Below are positions 12,623 through 22,533 of a stretch of DNA of 64,000 bases, in pieces (positions within the stretch are counted from its first letter, which is position 1; every line of letters starts with the position of its first letter). This DNA is from Echria macrotheca (taxonomy: Eukaryota; Ascomycota; Sordariomycetes; Sordariales; Schizotheciaceae). The position numbers and the translations under genes are program-made. The notes under the pieces were generated by a model. The model saw nothing but the letters and a program-made list of their open reading frames with translations. It did not search any database and was not told the DNA's origin. The stretch covers positions 682,001-746,000 of the forward strand of contig MU839832.1 of assembly GCA_030411725.1 (NCBI GenBank). Reading direction: 5' to 3'.

Positions 12623-13017
12623 AGGTCTCTACTCTGGAGAGTGGTACAACATTTGGGTTGAGTGTTATGTGTGTGGATGGATGGAGACATATCCGGCACA
12701 CGGCGCCGCCGAGATGGAGAGAGAAAGGATGGAGAGAGAGCGCATGAAATACCGGGCATGACTTGTGTGCTACTATTTGGGTCAGTTTTTGACACCACGG
12801 CGTTGGGGTTTGGGGGGAAATGGTCGAGGAACATGACCCGGATTTGGGTGGCGTCTTATGGGAATGGGTATAGCGCACCCGGAATGAAATCACAACAATG
12901 CATTGAACAATGACTGGTCTCTTTCTTTCTGCTTGTGACTGCTGGTGATGATTATTCCTTGAATTCGCTGCTCTAAACTTTTGTGTGTCTGTTTGTCTCT
13001 CTCGCTGGGGTATATAT
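12623..13017. other. Convergent spacer histone H4 / TRS20
   Basis: About 395 nt between two convergent genes. The purine-rich GGATGGAGAGAGA-type stretch near 12715-12745 is low-complexity. Nothing else is seen. Confidence 0.5.
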
Positions 13018-13615
13018 CTACAAATACTTCCTCCCCGCCGCCGCCACCCTGGCCCGGAAGACGGGGCTCTTGATCTCCATGTTGAGTTTGTAGAATGGGC
13101 TCATGACGGCCTTGACGTAGTTCTCGTACACCTCGTTGAAGAAATTCTTGACGGCCTCCTCGGTCTGCGGGCTCGTCGGGTTCGCCGCGATCGATGTCGA
13201 GTTGCGCGTGCTGCTCGTCCCGGCCGCGGCGCCTGCTGTGGGGTTGAGGGGCTGGTGGAGGAGAAGGAATTTGATGTTACCGGCCGTGACGAAGCAGGAG
13301 ACGTAGTTGTTGAAGAACTTGTCTATTGCTTTTAGGTAGCTTATTTTTTTGTTCGTGTTAGTTGTATGGTATGTCTCCCGAGGGGAGGGGAGGAGAAGGG
13401 GTTGTTGAGAGACAGAGGAAAGCTGCTTACAGCTGTCCAGTCGTCCATTGCGCCTCCTCGGCGATATCGAGACTGCTGTGCAGGATGAACTGGTTCAGGT
13501 GCCGCGTGTGCTCGCTGAAGCGCGCCTGGCCGTCGCCGCCTTGTTTGCTCGTGCCGAACTCGTGCTCGAACAGCGGGTTGTCTTGGGTGCCGATTATGGC
13601 GAAGTAGTAGCTCAT
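13018..13615 (-). CDS. TRS20: TRAPP complex subunit TRS20 (sedlin)
   Basis: Two exons (13431-13615, 13018-13339) total 507 nt and 168 aa. The N-terminus MSYYFAIIGTQDNPLFE and the following FILHSSLDI are diagnostic of sedlin/TRAPPC2, a longin-fold subunit of the TRAPP complexes that activate Ypt1/Rab1 in ER-to-Golgi traffic and autophagy. After the intron come the conserved YLKAIDKFFN and the C-terminal segment with FYKLNMEIKSPVF. A Ser/Thr/Ala-rich insert of about 30 residues (roughly 105-130) is absent from the short animal and yeast forms but is common in filamentous fungi. The intron is 91 nt. Divergent from MRPL31. Confidence 0.95.
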
Positions 13616-14111
13616 CGTTTCTTGGCCCCGCGACGCCGCTGCGTTCCTCCCTTTCTGCTGCTGCTGCTCAGTTGGGATAGGTGGGAATGGCGGTCAATCA
13701 GGCGTTTTCGGTCGGGACGGCATGGGTCTTTTTTCGATATTTTGCTCGGTTTCGTTATCCGTTACTGGCTTGGTTGGACATTGTAATGGTTTGTGTTTCC
13801 TGTCGGGCGGTACTGTCGGGACTCGGCCGTCCTGTTTGGCGCTAATGCTGCGTCTCTTGCTCGTGGTTCTGCAGGCCAGGTGAGGTAATTAATGCCTGAG
13901 CGGGAGTCAGGCCCAGGACCCCGTGTGGGGGACATGGTGGGGGACTTTTCCGCTTTCTGACCTGTGCAGGGGCTGGTGCGGTGAGAGCCATACTCGCGGG
14001 AAACGGGCCCATACTGCTCTGATTGGCTCTTCAAAACTCCAACGAGCTTTCTGTTGCCGGCGAAGCAACCATCACCGCAAGCCTCCGACTTCAAGCTGCC
14101 ACGGCTTCACA
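13616..14111. other. Divergent promoter TRS20 / MRPL31
   Basis: About 500 nt separating two divergent housekeeping genes. No coding region, RNA gene or repeat is supported. Confidence 0.45.
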
Positions 14112-14561
14112 ATGTTCGGAGCCTTTCGATTCACCAATCCGTTGAGTGGGGGTCTTTTATGGTAATGTTTCTGCCTGCATGCTCGCAAAAAAGAAAGTGT
14201 TAGCTAATTGCGTTCTCACGACAAACAGGAAGATCCCCTGGCGACTCTCCCGATTCCAAAAGTACCGACACCGCAAGCGGCTGCAGGCTGTCGACAATGT
14301 CGTCGCGACGGTGGACGCAGCCCTAGCCAAGCAGGGCGAGACACTCAAGCAATTGGAGCGGTGGAAGGCCGAGATGCCGACCGAGGCCGAGATGCTGCCC
14401 CGGGACAAGTACACCATGTTTGACCGCAAAGCCAAGAGGTACCGCAAGGGCATTCACAGTACGTTGACGACCCCGGCTTACCCAGAAGTGGCTGACGCTC
14501 GGAACCAGAACTACCAAAGTGGACTCGCGTGTCCCAGCGACTCAACCCCCCTGGATACTAG
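14112..14561 (+). CDS. MRPL31: Mitochondrial ribosomal protein L31 (mL60)
   Basis: Three exons (14112-14161, 14229-14458, 14509-14561) sum to 333 nt and 110 aa. The opening MFGAFRFTNPLSGGLLW, the basic KIPWRLSRFQKYRHRKRLQAVD, and the C-terminal KLPKWTRVSQRLNPPGY match fungal MRPL31, a large-subunit mitoribosome protein specific to fungi. The size is as expected. All three exons are needed: without the last splice the C-terminal KWTRVSQR motif is lost. It acts in the mitochondrial matrix; the basic N-terminus probably doubles as targeting signal. Confidence 0.93.
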
Positions 14562-15190
14562 ACGGGACGGCGGCGGCGACGAGGCTATGTATGATATCAG
14601 CACTGTGTCTGGCGTTTTAGATGGGAGCCATATGTACAAATACAACTGGGATCTGGGCTGTCCATTTCTTGCACACCGGCCGCTCATGGCTGCATGGCGC
14701 TTCGTCCGCCTCGCCCGCATACACGGGTCGGGCATCATCAGGGATCATGGTAGGTATTCTGGCAGGTATTATGCCAGGTATCATGACGGGATAAGCGTCC
14801 TGGATCAGCGCGGTCCGAATTGGATGCCACCTGCAGCTACACACCATCTTGTTTTCTGCTAGGCGGTCTTTATACCGTCTTGGATTCATTGGCTGGACCA
14901 TAACTTGCCCGTGAGACGATGGGCAGAAGTTTCCTAGCAGGCCAACGAACCCCGATGAACGGCAGGTCGTTTAACTCCACAGACATAAAGGAGGTGCCTC
15001 CCAGTCCCGGATGTGCTTCCTTCTCTCAGGCTCTCACTCTCATCTCACTACTCTCTTCCGTCTTGCCTACATTATCATCAGACCCTTATTTATTCACCAA
15101 TTCACATCCCGCAAGCCGAACCTGAACCCATACAGTGACCGCCACCCCTTTCTCTACCCCCAAGGCCGCCTTCTCTTACACACCGTCAGA
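14562..15190. other. Intergenic spacer downstream of MRPL31
   Basis: No supported gene. A short internally repetitive stretch around 14745-14785 contains three copies of a CAGGTAT-like unit. The last 200 nt before 15190 are C/T-rich like a fungal 5' leader. Confidence 0.4.
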
Positions 15191-15519
15191 ATGGATGCTC
15201 CCTCTCAGCATCTTGACACTCCCAGCCTCCAGATCAATGGGTACGTCCAGATCTCCTTGACATCCCACATCGCCGTCAGAGATCACGTTGGTTGCCTGCC
15301 CTGTATTTATACTGTCACTGCAGGACCCAAGCTTCACGAAACATGCGTTGCCCCTTGAAGGTGGAACGCACGGAGGCCTATATGCCAGATAACATCATCG
15401 CCGGAATGCAATACCCCCCAAGAGATGACCACGGGGGTGGCAGAGCAGGTAGACTCCAGCGGGAGACGGAGAGGTTGGTCAGCATAATTCACGGGACGGA
15501 TGGCAAGAGAGACAAGTGA
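15191..15519 (+). CDS. Possible small two-exon gene, unknown function
   Basis: A C/T-rich leader is followed by an ATG at 15191. The frame stays open if a GTACGT donor (15241) is joined to a CTGCAG acceptor (ending 15323): 50 + 196 nt = 246 nt, 81 aa. The predicted product starts MDAPSQHLDTPSLQ and ends in a charged segment; I recognise no domain. It is convergent with the CBC2 gene, and its 3' part comes within 60 nt of the end of the CBC2 repeat tail. It could equally be a remnant of the 5' end of a lost gene or chance. Treat as tentative. Confidence 0.25.
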
Positions 15520-15639
15520 AAAAGACAGCTTGATTCTGTCGGTGCAAAACCGGGTCAAACGCCTATGCCGATACCTATAAACACAGAAAGAATTCGCCGG
15601 CGCCTTTTTCCCTGCCCTCCTCCAAACCCAACCGTTTAC

Positions 15640-15808
15640 AACGGTCACTGTTGTACATAGGACGATAACTATCATATCGTCGGTAGCTACCAATAGGACG
15701 ATATGGTCGGTAGCGATCAATAGGACGATATGGACGGTAACGGTCAATAGGACGATAACTGTCACATGGACGGTAGCTGTCGTATGGACGGTAACTGTCA
15801 TACTCGGG
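15640..15808 (-). repeat. Degenerate tandem repeat encoding YRP-type units
   Basis: Imperfect tandem copies of units like TACCGTCCATAT and CGTCCTATTGAC (minus strand) with 18- and 27-nt periods. Read in the CBC2 frame they encode repeated YRPYDS, YRPIDR and YRPYRP units. All period lengths are multiples of three and no stop occurs inside the array, so it looks like coding sequence rather than an intergenic minisatellite. It lies directly downstream of the CBC2 stop codon. Confidence 0.7.
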
Positions 15809-15820
15809 ACGGCAGGTGCT

Positions 15821-16501
15821 CTACCGCAACCGCCCATATTCGGTCGTGTCGTTATCGCGCCGTTCAGCTTCCCTGAGCCGCTCCGACTGAATCGCCCGAC
15901 CCAGGCCACCACGCCCCTCGTCGTAGTCCTCGCGGTACTCGTCCCGCACCTGGCCGCCCGACTTTCCTCGCCCGTACTGCCGGCCCTCCTCGAAGCCCGG
16001 GTCGAGGTCGGTCCGGATGATGCGCTCGTCGAGCTTCGTGCCGCCGATGTACTTCATGCAATCGAGCGCGTCCTGGTGCGTGTAGTATTCGACAAAGCAA
16101 AAACCGCAGGGCGTCTTGTTGAAGCGGTCGAGGCCCATGATGAGTCGCTTAATCTCTCCGCACTTGGAGAATAGCTCGTAAACCTGCTCCTCGGTCGTGT
16201 AGAATGACCTGTACAAAGTGTTAGAGAGGTTCGAGCAGTAAACAGGAGGAGACGCACAGGTTTCCGACATAGAGCGTGGTTGCGTCTTTTAAAGGATCGT
16301 CCTCGGGCTCTGGGTGCATGTTTACATCGTCGTCTCTGTCGTGGCGGTCTCGACCGCCTCCGCGACGCTTGTTCTGCAGATTCGAGACATGTCATCAGTT
16401 TCTTTGCTCTTGCGGTGGGAATACGGCACCCCGCTTACCCTACTGTTAAAGTAGGCGCTGGGCTTGTCAAGCCGATCGACTGTTGACCGTGGCCCTCTCA
16501 T
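15821..16501 (-). CDS. CBC2: Nuclear cap-binding complex small subunit CBC2 (CBP20)
   Basis: Three exons (16439-16501, 16258-16373, 15821-16208) total 567 nt and 188 aa. The RRM contains RNP2 TLYVGNLSFYTTEEQ and RNP1 GFCFVEYYT, and the N-terminal VDRLDKPSAYF supplies the tyrosine region that stacks on the m7G cap in this family. The tail after the RRM carries the conserved GRQYGRGKSGGQVRDEYR stretch. The protein binds the 5' cap of nuclear transcripts together with the large CBC1 subunit. Oddity: immediately after the TAG at 15821-15823 the same frame continues open for 81 codons, first through YRP repeats, to a TAG at 15575. Fungal CBC2 proteins often have Arg/Tyr-rich tails, so this copy may be truncated by one substitution, or the stop may be a sequence error. 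Confidence 0.95.
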
Positions 16502-16874
16502 TTCGGCTGCAGAGAAGTGTGAGGTGCTGCGTTTCGCAAAGGCTGGAATTATTTGTAGGCGTCGTGAATTGGATGCCGAAGGTGGGTCGTTGAGGCTGTT
16601 GGAGTTGACGCGCCAAGCAGCATTGCCTGCCGGACTGGCCAGGTTGGGAGCGTCGCGCTAGCCCGTCACTCTGAAATCACGCCCAGCCATCAAAGGGCAA
16701 CAGCTGCACCTGCAAAATCCCAACCACCAAAACTCCAACCAAAAACTTTGGCGCTCGCAACCCACAACCCACGATTGCCTTGGCCGACGTTCAGCTTCGC
16801 CGACGAGCTGCAGCCTATCGCTAATGATTCACTAACAGCACTGTTTTCTTCTTGCGACAATCCTGCCGCGCGCC
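16502..16874. other. Divergent promoter CBC2 / NUP82
   Basis: About 370 nt between divergent starts. The right half is CA-rich (CCAACCACCAAAACTCC) like a leader. No further features. Confidence 0.45.
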
Positions 16875-19622
16875 ATGCCGAGAATCAAGAGCTTTGCGCC
16901 CGCCTGGCTCAACGAGCCCGCCCCAGGCCACAAGCTCTTCGAACAGCCCGTCGGCGATTCCAATTACACTGGCCCCCTCGGCTACTCCAAGAAACCCAAG
17001 CCGGGACCGCGACGGACGATTGCACACCGGGGAACCGAGGTGTTTGTGGCGGTGGGGAAGCAGATCCGATGGGGTGACCTTGCACGTCTCAAGGAAACAT
17101 GGGAGTCGTCGCGACATGGCAGTGGGATTCGCGCCCCAACGCAGGACTCTATCGCCTCGTTTGAGGTCTACGACGAGGAGGCCGCAGCCGGAAACACAGG
17201 CGGCCCGGGAGAGGGCTATAGGGTGAGTGAAGCTTCCCCGTGGAGCTCTGCGGTCGCTAACTCAGATCAGATACTCAAGACGCCTGTCGCGGAAGACATC
17301 CGCCAACTCGTCATGTCCCCTCAGCAAGATTATCTCGCAGTTTTAACGTCCCATACGGTACATATCTGCATCTTGCCGGATTCTTCGCACCTCCATGCGA
17401 ACGACACGGCACCATTTAAACCCAAGTTCTGGACCCTCGGCCCTACGACACATGTCACGTCTCGATCTGCAGTCGTCTCGGCACTATGGCACCCCCTCGG
17501 TGTCAATGGGTCGGCCCTGGTGACTGTCACGGAGGACGCTGTGGTCCGGGTGTGGGAGTTGTCAACGGCTGACCGGTGGTCGTTTGATTCGCCAACACTC
17601 GCCGTCGATCTCAAGAAACTGGCAGATGGAACCTCACTGGATCAGGATTTTGGCGTCTCAACTTCGGCAGCGAATAAAGTGTTCTCGCCTGATGATGCCG
17701 ACATGGAGGTGGCAGCCGCCTGTTTTCCGGGGCGGGGTTCCGGGGGCTGGTCTGCCATGACTCTGTGGATAGCCATGGTTGGCGGCGATGTCTACGCCCT
17801 CTGCCCGCTGCTGCCCCAGCGCTGGAGTCCTCCCCCCACGCTCATCCCGTCCCTGTCGGTCTCTGTCGTCGCCAAGGTAGCGTCGACTGAGGACGACCCG
17901 GCAGTGTCGGCCGAGGCTAAGCTCCTCGCGCAGCAACAGCTGGAGTGGATGTCAGACCTCGACAGCCAAGAACCTAAACTGGTTGAAGTTCCGTTTTCAG
18001 ATTATCCCGCGGAGGTCTATACGCGCCCCTCTCGGCCCGGTATCATCCCTAGGCTTCAGGGACCGTTCGAGCTGGACGTCAACGCCACAGACGAGCAAGA
18101 GGACGAGGTGGAGCTCAAGGATATCTTTGTGATTGGGGAGAGTATCAACACGAGCGACTTGATGTTTGGCGAAGATGAAGACATTGAATCGGGAGAGCCC
18201 GACGGGGAGGGCCTGTCGCTTACGGTTGTTTGTCTGCTCTCCACCAGCGGACAGGTAAAGATTTGCCTCGATGTCAACGGCGTCGAGGCACAGTGGCTGC
18301 CTCCACGTCACAAGGCGAGAGGCAGACAATTTTCGGTCCCAACGGAGCCACCGTCACTCTTGGCATTCCAGACATTTGACACGGTCAAGCCTGCCGAGCT
18401 TACCCCTGACAGCTGGCCGATGTTTAGCGAAGACATCACCTCGCGCTACGCATTCTATGTAACCCACCCTGCCGGTATCACGTACATCTCACTGGTCCCG
18501 TGGGTGTTCCGGCTCGAGGGTGAGCTAAAGAGCGACTCTGGACCCGGTGCCGACTTCCGTATCGCCCTTCTGGCACAGGGGAAGGGTTCGGAGAGAGAGC
18601 GGCTCTACACCCAGCCACTTGGGCAGAGCATCCTCGCAGCCGCCACGGCCATTCGCGATCCAGACCTTGGTCACTTTGTCCTCTCGGCCACGCTGCATGA
18701 CCCGGTTGCTCTCTTCTTCGAGACGCCGGAGCGTGATGCTACGCCGTCGCGACCCGAGTCTCCTCAGCTGATAGAACAGCGAGAGGCCAGCCAGCCGCCC
18801 GTGGTGTGGGAACCGCGGCCGCTCTTCCATCCCTCGGATGCCCTGGACAACCGCAGCGCCGTCCCCACCTGGCTCGACCACATCAAGACAGGCAGGAGAC
18901 GTCCGGTGCTGCAGCAGGAAGTACGGCTGTCGGTAGCCACGCTTGAGGTGTTCACCGAAGGACACCGCGTCGTCAGCACCGAGGTTTTCGAGCTCAATAA
19001 TGCGGTTGCCGAGTTGTTTAGGAAGTGTGAGGCCCTACACGCCGAGCTGCACAGCCAGATTGACAAGGTCAACGAGGTGAAGCAGCGGATCGACACGATC
19101 AGCGGCAACGAGTCGGGCGACGACGAGCCGGTGTCGGAGGACATGCTCATCAAGGACCGGTTACGGATAGCCAAGGATAGGCAGCTTGAGCTGACGAAGC
19201 GGATGGAGGGGCTACGAAAGAAATTTACCAGGGCGACGAGTCGCGAGCTGTCGGATAAGGAGAAGGCGTGGGTGGAGGAGGTCCGATCGTTGGAGGAGAG
19301 CGTCTTGGGGACTGATGACGGGCGACAGCAGCATGCAGTGAGTCCACGGCAACAGCAGCCGGCGTGGAAACGATTCGACGAGATCAAGTCGCTGCGAGAC
19401 GCCCTGCTTTCGCAGGTCGAGCAGCTGCAGAAGGCGGGCGGCGCTGAGGGGGAGGGCGGTGGTGGTTCTCCGGCTCCCGCCTCGCCGGCGCGGGGTGGGA
19501 TGATCAGGATCCCGGCCGATATTCGGAAGGCCAAGGTGGCGCAGATTATGGGTCTGTTGGATCGGGAGTCGGCGCTGGTGGATGCGGTCAAGACGCGGCT
19601 GGAGAGATTGAGTATTGGATGA
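16875..19622 (+). CDS. NUP82: Nucleoporin NUP82 (NUP88 family)
   Basis: The frame is open throughout, but a canonical 48-nt intron (17223-17270: GTGAGT donor, GCTAAC branch, CAG acceptor) interrupts it, giving exons 16875-17222 and 17271-19622 and an 899-aa protein. Splicing creates the expected join YRILKTPVAEDIRQLV. The N-terminal two thirds are a beta-propeller (for example LAVLTSHTVHICILPDSSHL and SALWHPLG); the C-terminal ~230 residues are coiled coil (NNAVAELFRKCEALHAELHS, then charged heptads), the part that assembles with Nup159 and Nsp1 on the cytoplasmic face of the pore. It serves mRNA export. The intron is a multiple of three with no stop, so retention would add 16 residues without a frameshift. 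Confidence 0.93.
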   Translation: MPRIKSFAPAWLNEPAPGHKLFEQPVGDSNYTGPLGYSKKPKPGPRRTIAHRGTEVFVAVGKQIRWGDLARLKETWESSRHGSGIRAPTQDSIASFEVYDEEAAAGNTGGPGEGYRVSEASPWSSAVANSDQILKTPVAEDIRQLVMSPQQDYLAVLTSHTVHICILPDSSHLHANDTAPFKPKFWTLGPTTHVTSRSAVVSALWHPLGVNGSALVTVTEDAVVRVWELSTADRWSFDSPTLAVDLKKLADGTSLDQDFGVSTSAANKVFSPDDADMEVAAACFPGRGSGGWSAMTLWIAMVGGDVYALCPLLPQRWSPPPTLIPSLSVSVVAKVASTEDDPAVSAEAKLLAQQQLEWMSDLDSQEPKLVEVPFSDYPAEVYTRPSRPGIIPRLQGPFELDVNATDEQEDEVELKDIFVIGESINTSDLMFGEDEDIESGEPDGEGLSLTVVCLLSTSGQVKICLDVNGVEAQWLPPRHKARGRQFSVPTEPPSLLAFQTFDTVKPAELTPDSWPMFSEDITSRYAFYVTHPAGITYISLVPWVFRLEGELKSDSGPGADFRIALLAQGKGSERERLYTQPLGQSILAAATAIRDPDLGHFVLSATLHDPVALFFETPERDATPSRPESPQLIEQREASQPPVVWEPRPLFHPSDALDNRSAVPTWLDHIKTGRRRPVLQQEVRLSVATLEVFTEGHRVVSTEVFELNNAVAELFRKCEALHAELHSQIDKVNEVKQRIDTISGNESGDDEPVSEDMLIKDRLRIAKDRQLELTKRMEGLRKKFTRATSRELSDKEKAWVEEVRSLEESVLGTDDGRQQHAVSPRQQQPAWKRFDEIKSLRDALLSQVEQLQKAGGAEGEGGGGSPAPASPARGGMIRIPADIRKAKVAQIMGLLDRESALVDAVKTRLERLSIG

Positions 19623-20938
19623 GAGCTCGTTGGGGGGCTGTGCTGTGCCCACGGAGGCCGCTCGGTGGAAGAGGAAGAGGAGCGGTGAGCGAGACGGATG
19701 CAGTTGACCACATGCAACTGGGTAGGGCAAGACAAAAATTATTGGTTGTAAAGAGCACCGATACCGATGTAGGGCTTAGCTCCCGGTGAATAATACAAGC
19801 GTGCATGTTTTCTGTGAATCTTGCATTGCTGGTGTCAATTCGTGGATGCAGGGGCTTTTTGTGGTGGTTATGTATGTGTGTCCTGGGTCCGTGCACTCCT
19901 ACATGCGTCTGCAGAAACTGGAAGGTTGTAGATGTGTATGTAAGTATGTAAGTAGAAGGAATGCAGTATGAGATTATGGGAGGTCTCGTGTGGTATGGAT
20001 AAGTGAATGTGTTTTGTTTTGTGGTTGTTAGTTGTTTATTCCATACACCGGGGTGGTGATGGGGAATAGGGGGGGGGGCTCTTTCTTGTAAGTGATGCTT
20101 CCGTACCTGGTTACCTGGTAATGGTACCGAGGGGGTAGTCGGCTAAGTGATGGTATGATCAGGCTACGGTATGTAGCGTGTCTGGATGATGACTTGTCTT
20201 GGTGATATTTGGCTGCGTGGTGTGGTATGCATGAAGAGTAAGTGGTGTTCCCATCGTAGGTAAAAGTAGGGATGGAGTCAGCGCTGGAGATGCGGGTTTC
20301 GAGTTTGAAAGGGATGGCAATGGCTGGATTTGTCTTTGTATACGTGTGGATGTATGGAATGTTTTTCTCGTGAGGGGGCTACGGTACCGATATCGATCTG
20401 GGTTGAATGTGTCAAGTGTGTTTTGTTGATGTTGAGGTCGGGTAAGGTAGGTCGGCGGATGGATCTGGTCCTATCTAGATACTCGACCATGATGGCTTTA
20501 TTTTTTATTGTACGGGCATCACTGGCGACCTCGGTACCTCTACGGGCAGCGTTGCTGCCCTCCCTGGATGGGCTTTGGTTTTCTACAGATAGTTCGGGTA
20601 CGTGTACCGACTCCCGCATACGGTCGTCCGTGTCATGAATGCTTATATTAACCTCCTTGCCTGAGCCACGACCTTAGTTGATGGGTGCGCGCCTACGCTG
20701 GCGTAGTGGTTTTACGCGCTGTAAGATGGTTGGCTGACGGCACGGACATTCAGTGCAGCACAAATTTCCCGACCTGCCACCATAATAAAACAGGCACCCA
20801 ATTGAGCCAGCCTTGCCAGCCTTCCAAAAGGCTTGCGGTCAGCACCCCTAGAATCCCAACAGTGGTTATATGCCAGCACCATCCCCCCGCCAGGGCCGTG
20901 ACTCTCAAATGCCGAAATAAACACAACGACCCGCCACC
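19623..20938. other. Intergenic spacer NUP82 to ceramidase
   Basis: About 1.3 kb, TG-rich on the plus strand, with GTATGTAAGTATGTAAGTAG near 19935-19955 and a G run at 20069-20078. Several GGTACC-like segments occur near 20105-20130, 20390 and 20535-20610. No gene supported. Confidence 0.45.
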
Positions 20939-21913
20939 ATGGGACACCATAACCTGCATTTCGGAGGCGACCAGCACGCCCTTCGCGGACACTGGAGCCC
21001 GCCGACGAGCAGGGCCAAGTGAGCCTTTTTCGTCTCTTCCAAAGATTGATTCCTCTCTGCCCTGGCAGCAAGCAGCTCCTAGTTCTAATCCCCTCCCCTC
21101 AAACAGTTTCTGCGAAGAAGACTATGTCGTCACCTTTTATCTCGCCGAGTTCATCAACTCCATCAGCAACCTGGCCTACAGTAAGAAGAAACCATCCCAT
21201 AGTTAAAGAGATCTCGTCGCTCATTCCCCCCGGCAGTCTACCTCGCCCTAAAAGCCATGTACTACCCCACCACCACCACCGGTCGTCGCCAGCCCAGTCC
21301 CTGGTCGGCCCCACCAAAAATCGACTTCATGTCCCTCTCCCTCCTCCTCCTCGGCATAGGCTCCATCCTCTTCCACGCCACCCTCCGGCAGACCCTCGAA
21401 TTCAGCGACGAGCTCTCGATGCTCTGCCTAACCTGGTCCATGCTCCAAGCGGTCCTCACGGCGCGCCAGACGCCGTCCCGCGCCCGCTTTATCTCTGTCA
21501 TCCTCGGGATCATCTACCTCTCCTTCTCGGCCTTCTACATCCACTCGGCCCGGATCATCTACCAGGTCATCGCCTTCGCGACGGGCATCGGGCTCGTGAC
21601 GCTGCGGAGCCAGTATCTGTTTCACCGGCTGACCCCCCCGTTTCCGGAGGACAAGTCCAGGGACTGGAATGTGCGGACCTGGCAGGCTATCGGGATCTGT
21701 CTGGTGGGGTATGTCTTGTGGAATATCGATCTGGAGTACTGCATGGAGCTGAGGGCGTTAAGGGCGCGGCTGGGACTGCCGTGGGCGTGGGGATTGGAGC
21801 TGCATGGGTGGTGGCATTGCTTGACGGCGGTAGGAGCGGCGAGGTTTATGGATGTGGCGAGGGAGGTGAGGGAGGAGGTTGAGAGGGAGAAGGAGGATGC
21901 CAAGGTGGAGTGA
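20939..21913 (+). CDS. Alkaline ceramidase (YPC1/YDC1 family)
   Basis: Three exons (20939-21018, 21107-21180, 21237-21913) sum to 831 nt and 276 aa. It hydrolyses ceramide or dihydroceramide to a sphingoid base and fatty acid in the ER/Golgi membrane. Visible family hallmarks: the N-terminal PPTSRANFCEEDYVV segment (calcium-site acidic residues), SILFHATL (Ser and first zinc His), the acidic DEL after it, and LHGWWH near residue 253 (two further zinc His), with about seven hydrophobic helices between. The first intron (88 nt) joins AA to T to give the Asn before FCEEDY. The last ~20 residues are charged (EREKEDAKVE). Confidence 0.93.
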
Positions 21914-22533
21914 GACTTTGCCTGGGAGGGAGTCACGATCCTGGGGCCTGGCCTGGCCTGGCCCAGATCGTGCTGGCATATATCCCACAGTTAGGATTCA
22001 GAGATGCCGACCTTGGAATTCTGGCAATCCTTTCCGAAGGCTGGTTAATTGGGTGTGGGCCTAACTGAAAAGTCGTCACACTGGGGAGGCGCGATGGCTT
22101 TATCAGTCTTACTATGTAGGCCTGTAGCTAAATATGGTGTATGGCAGTGTGATAGCAGCGTTTCCACTTAGATAGTTATGGTAGAATTTCTGCTTAGACT
22201 TAGGCCCTTAAGGCTTGGGGACTCAAGCTTCCCCTGTGGGGTAAGATAATATATAAAGATGTCCTCCATATAAATATGGTGTATGCCTTGCAAACCTCTC
22301 AGCAGGTCTACTTTCTAAATTGCAAAGCCCAAAAGTTATCAAAAAAAAGGCCCATTTCGTTCACCACCTGGATACCAGACTGATCTTCTTTCGAAATCAT
22401 GATCACATTATTTCTATTGCCACTCCCCTCTCCCAACCCTGCTCGTTGCCCTTCACAAAGTCCTATTGATGCATAACCAAAACCAGGGGTATCTTTACGC
22501 TACTTTCCATAAAATCCGATTCGCGAGGTATCA
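21914..22533. other. Convergent spacer ceramidase / NLR gene
   Basis: About 620 nt, more A/T-rich than the genes around it; presumed 3' regions. A near-duplicate ATATGGTGTATG occurs at 22133-22144 and 22276-22287. No gene seen. Confidence 0.45.

Noticed and set aside
15640..15808. Possible CRISPR-like array
   Set aside because: Periods of 18-27 nt, no unique spacers, and a eukaryotic genome; it is a coding-type tandem repeat.
15334..15912. Long minus-strand open frame with repeated TVTV-type segments over the CBC2 end
   Set aside because: It is an out-of-frame reading of the same tandem repeat; the CBC2 frame gives the coherent YRP units and continues the real gene.
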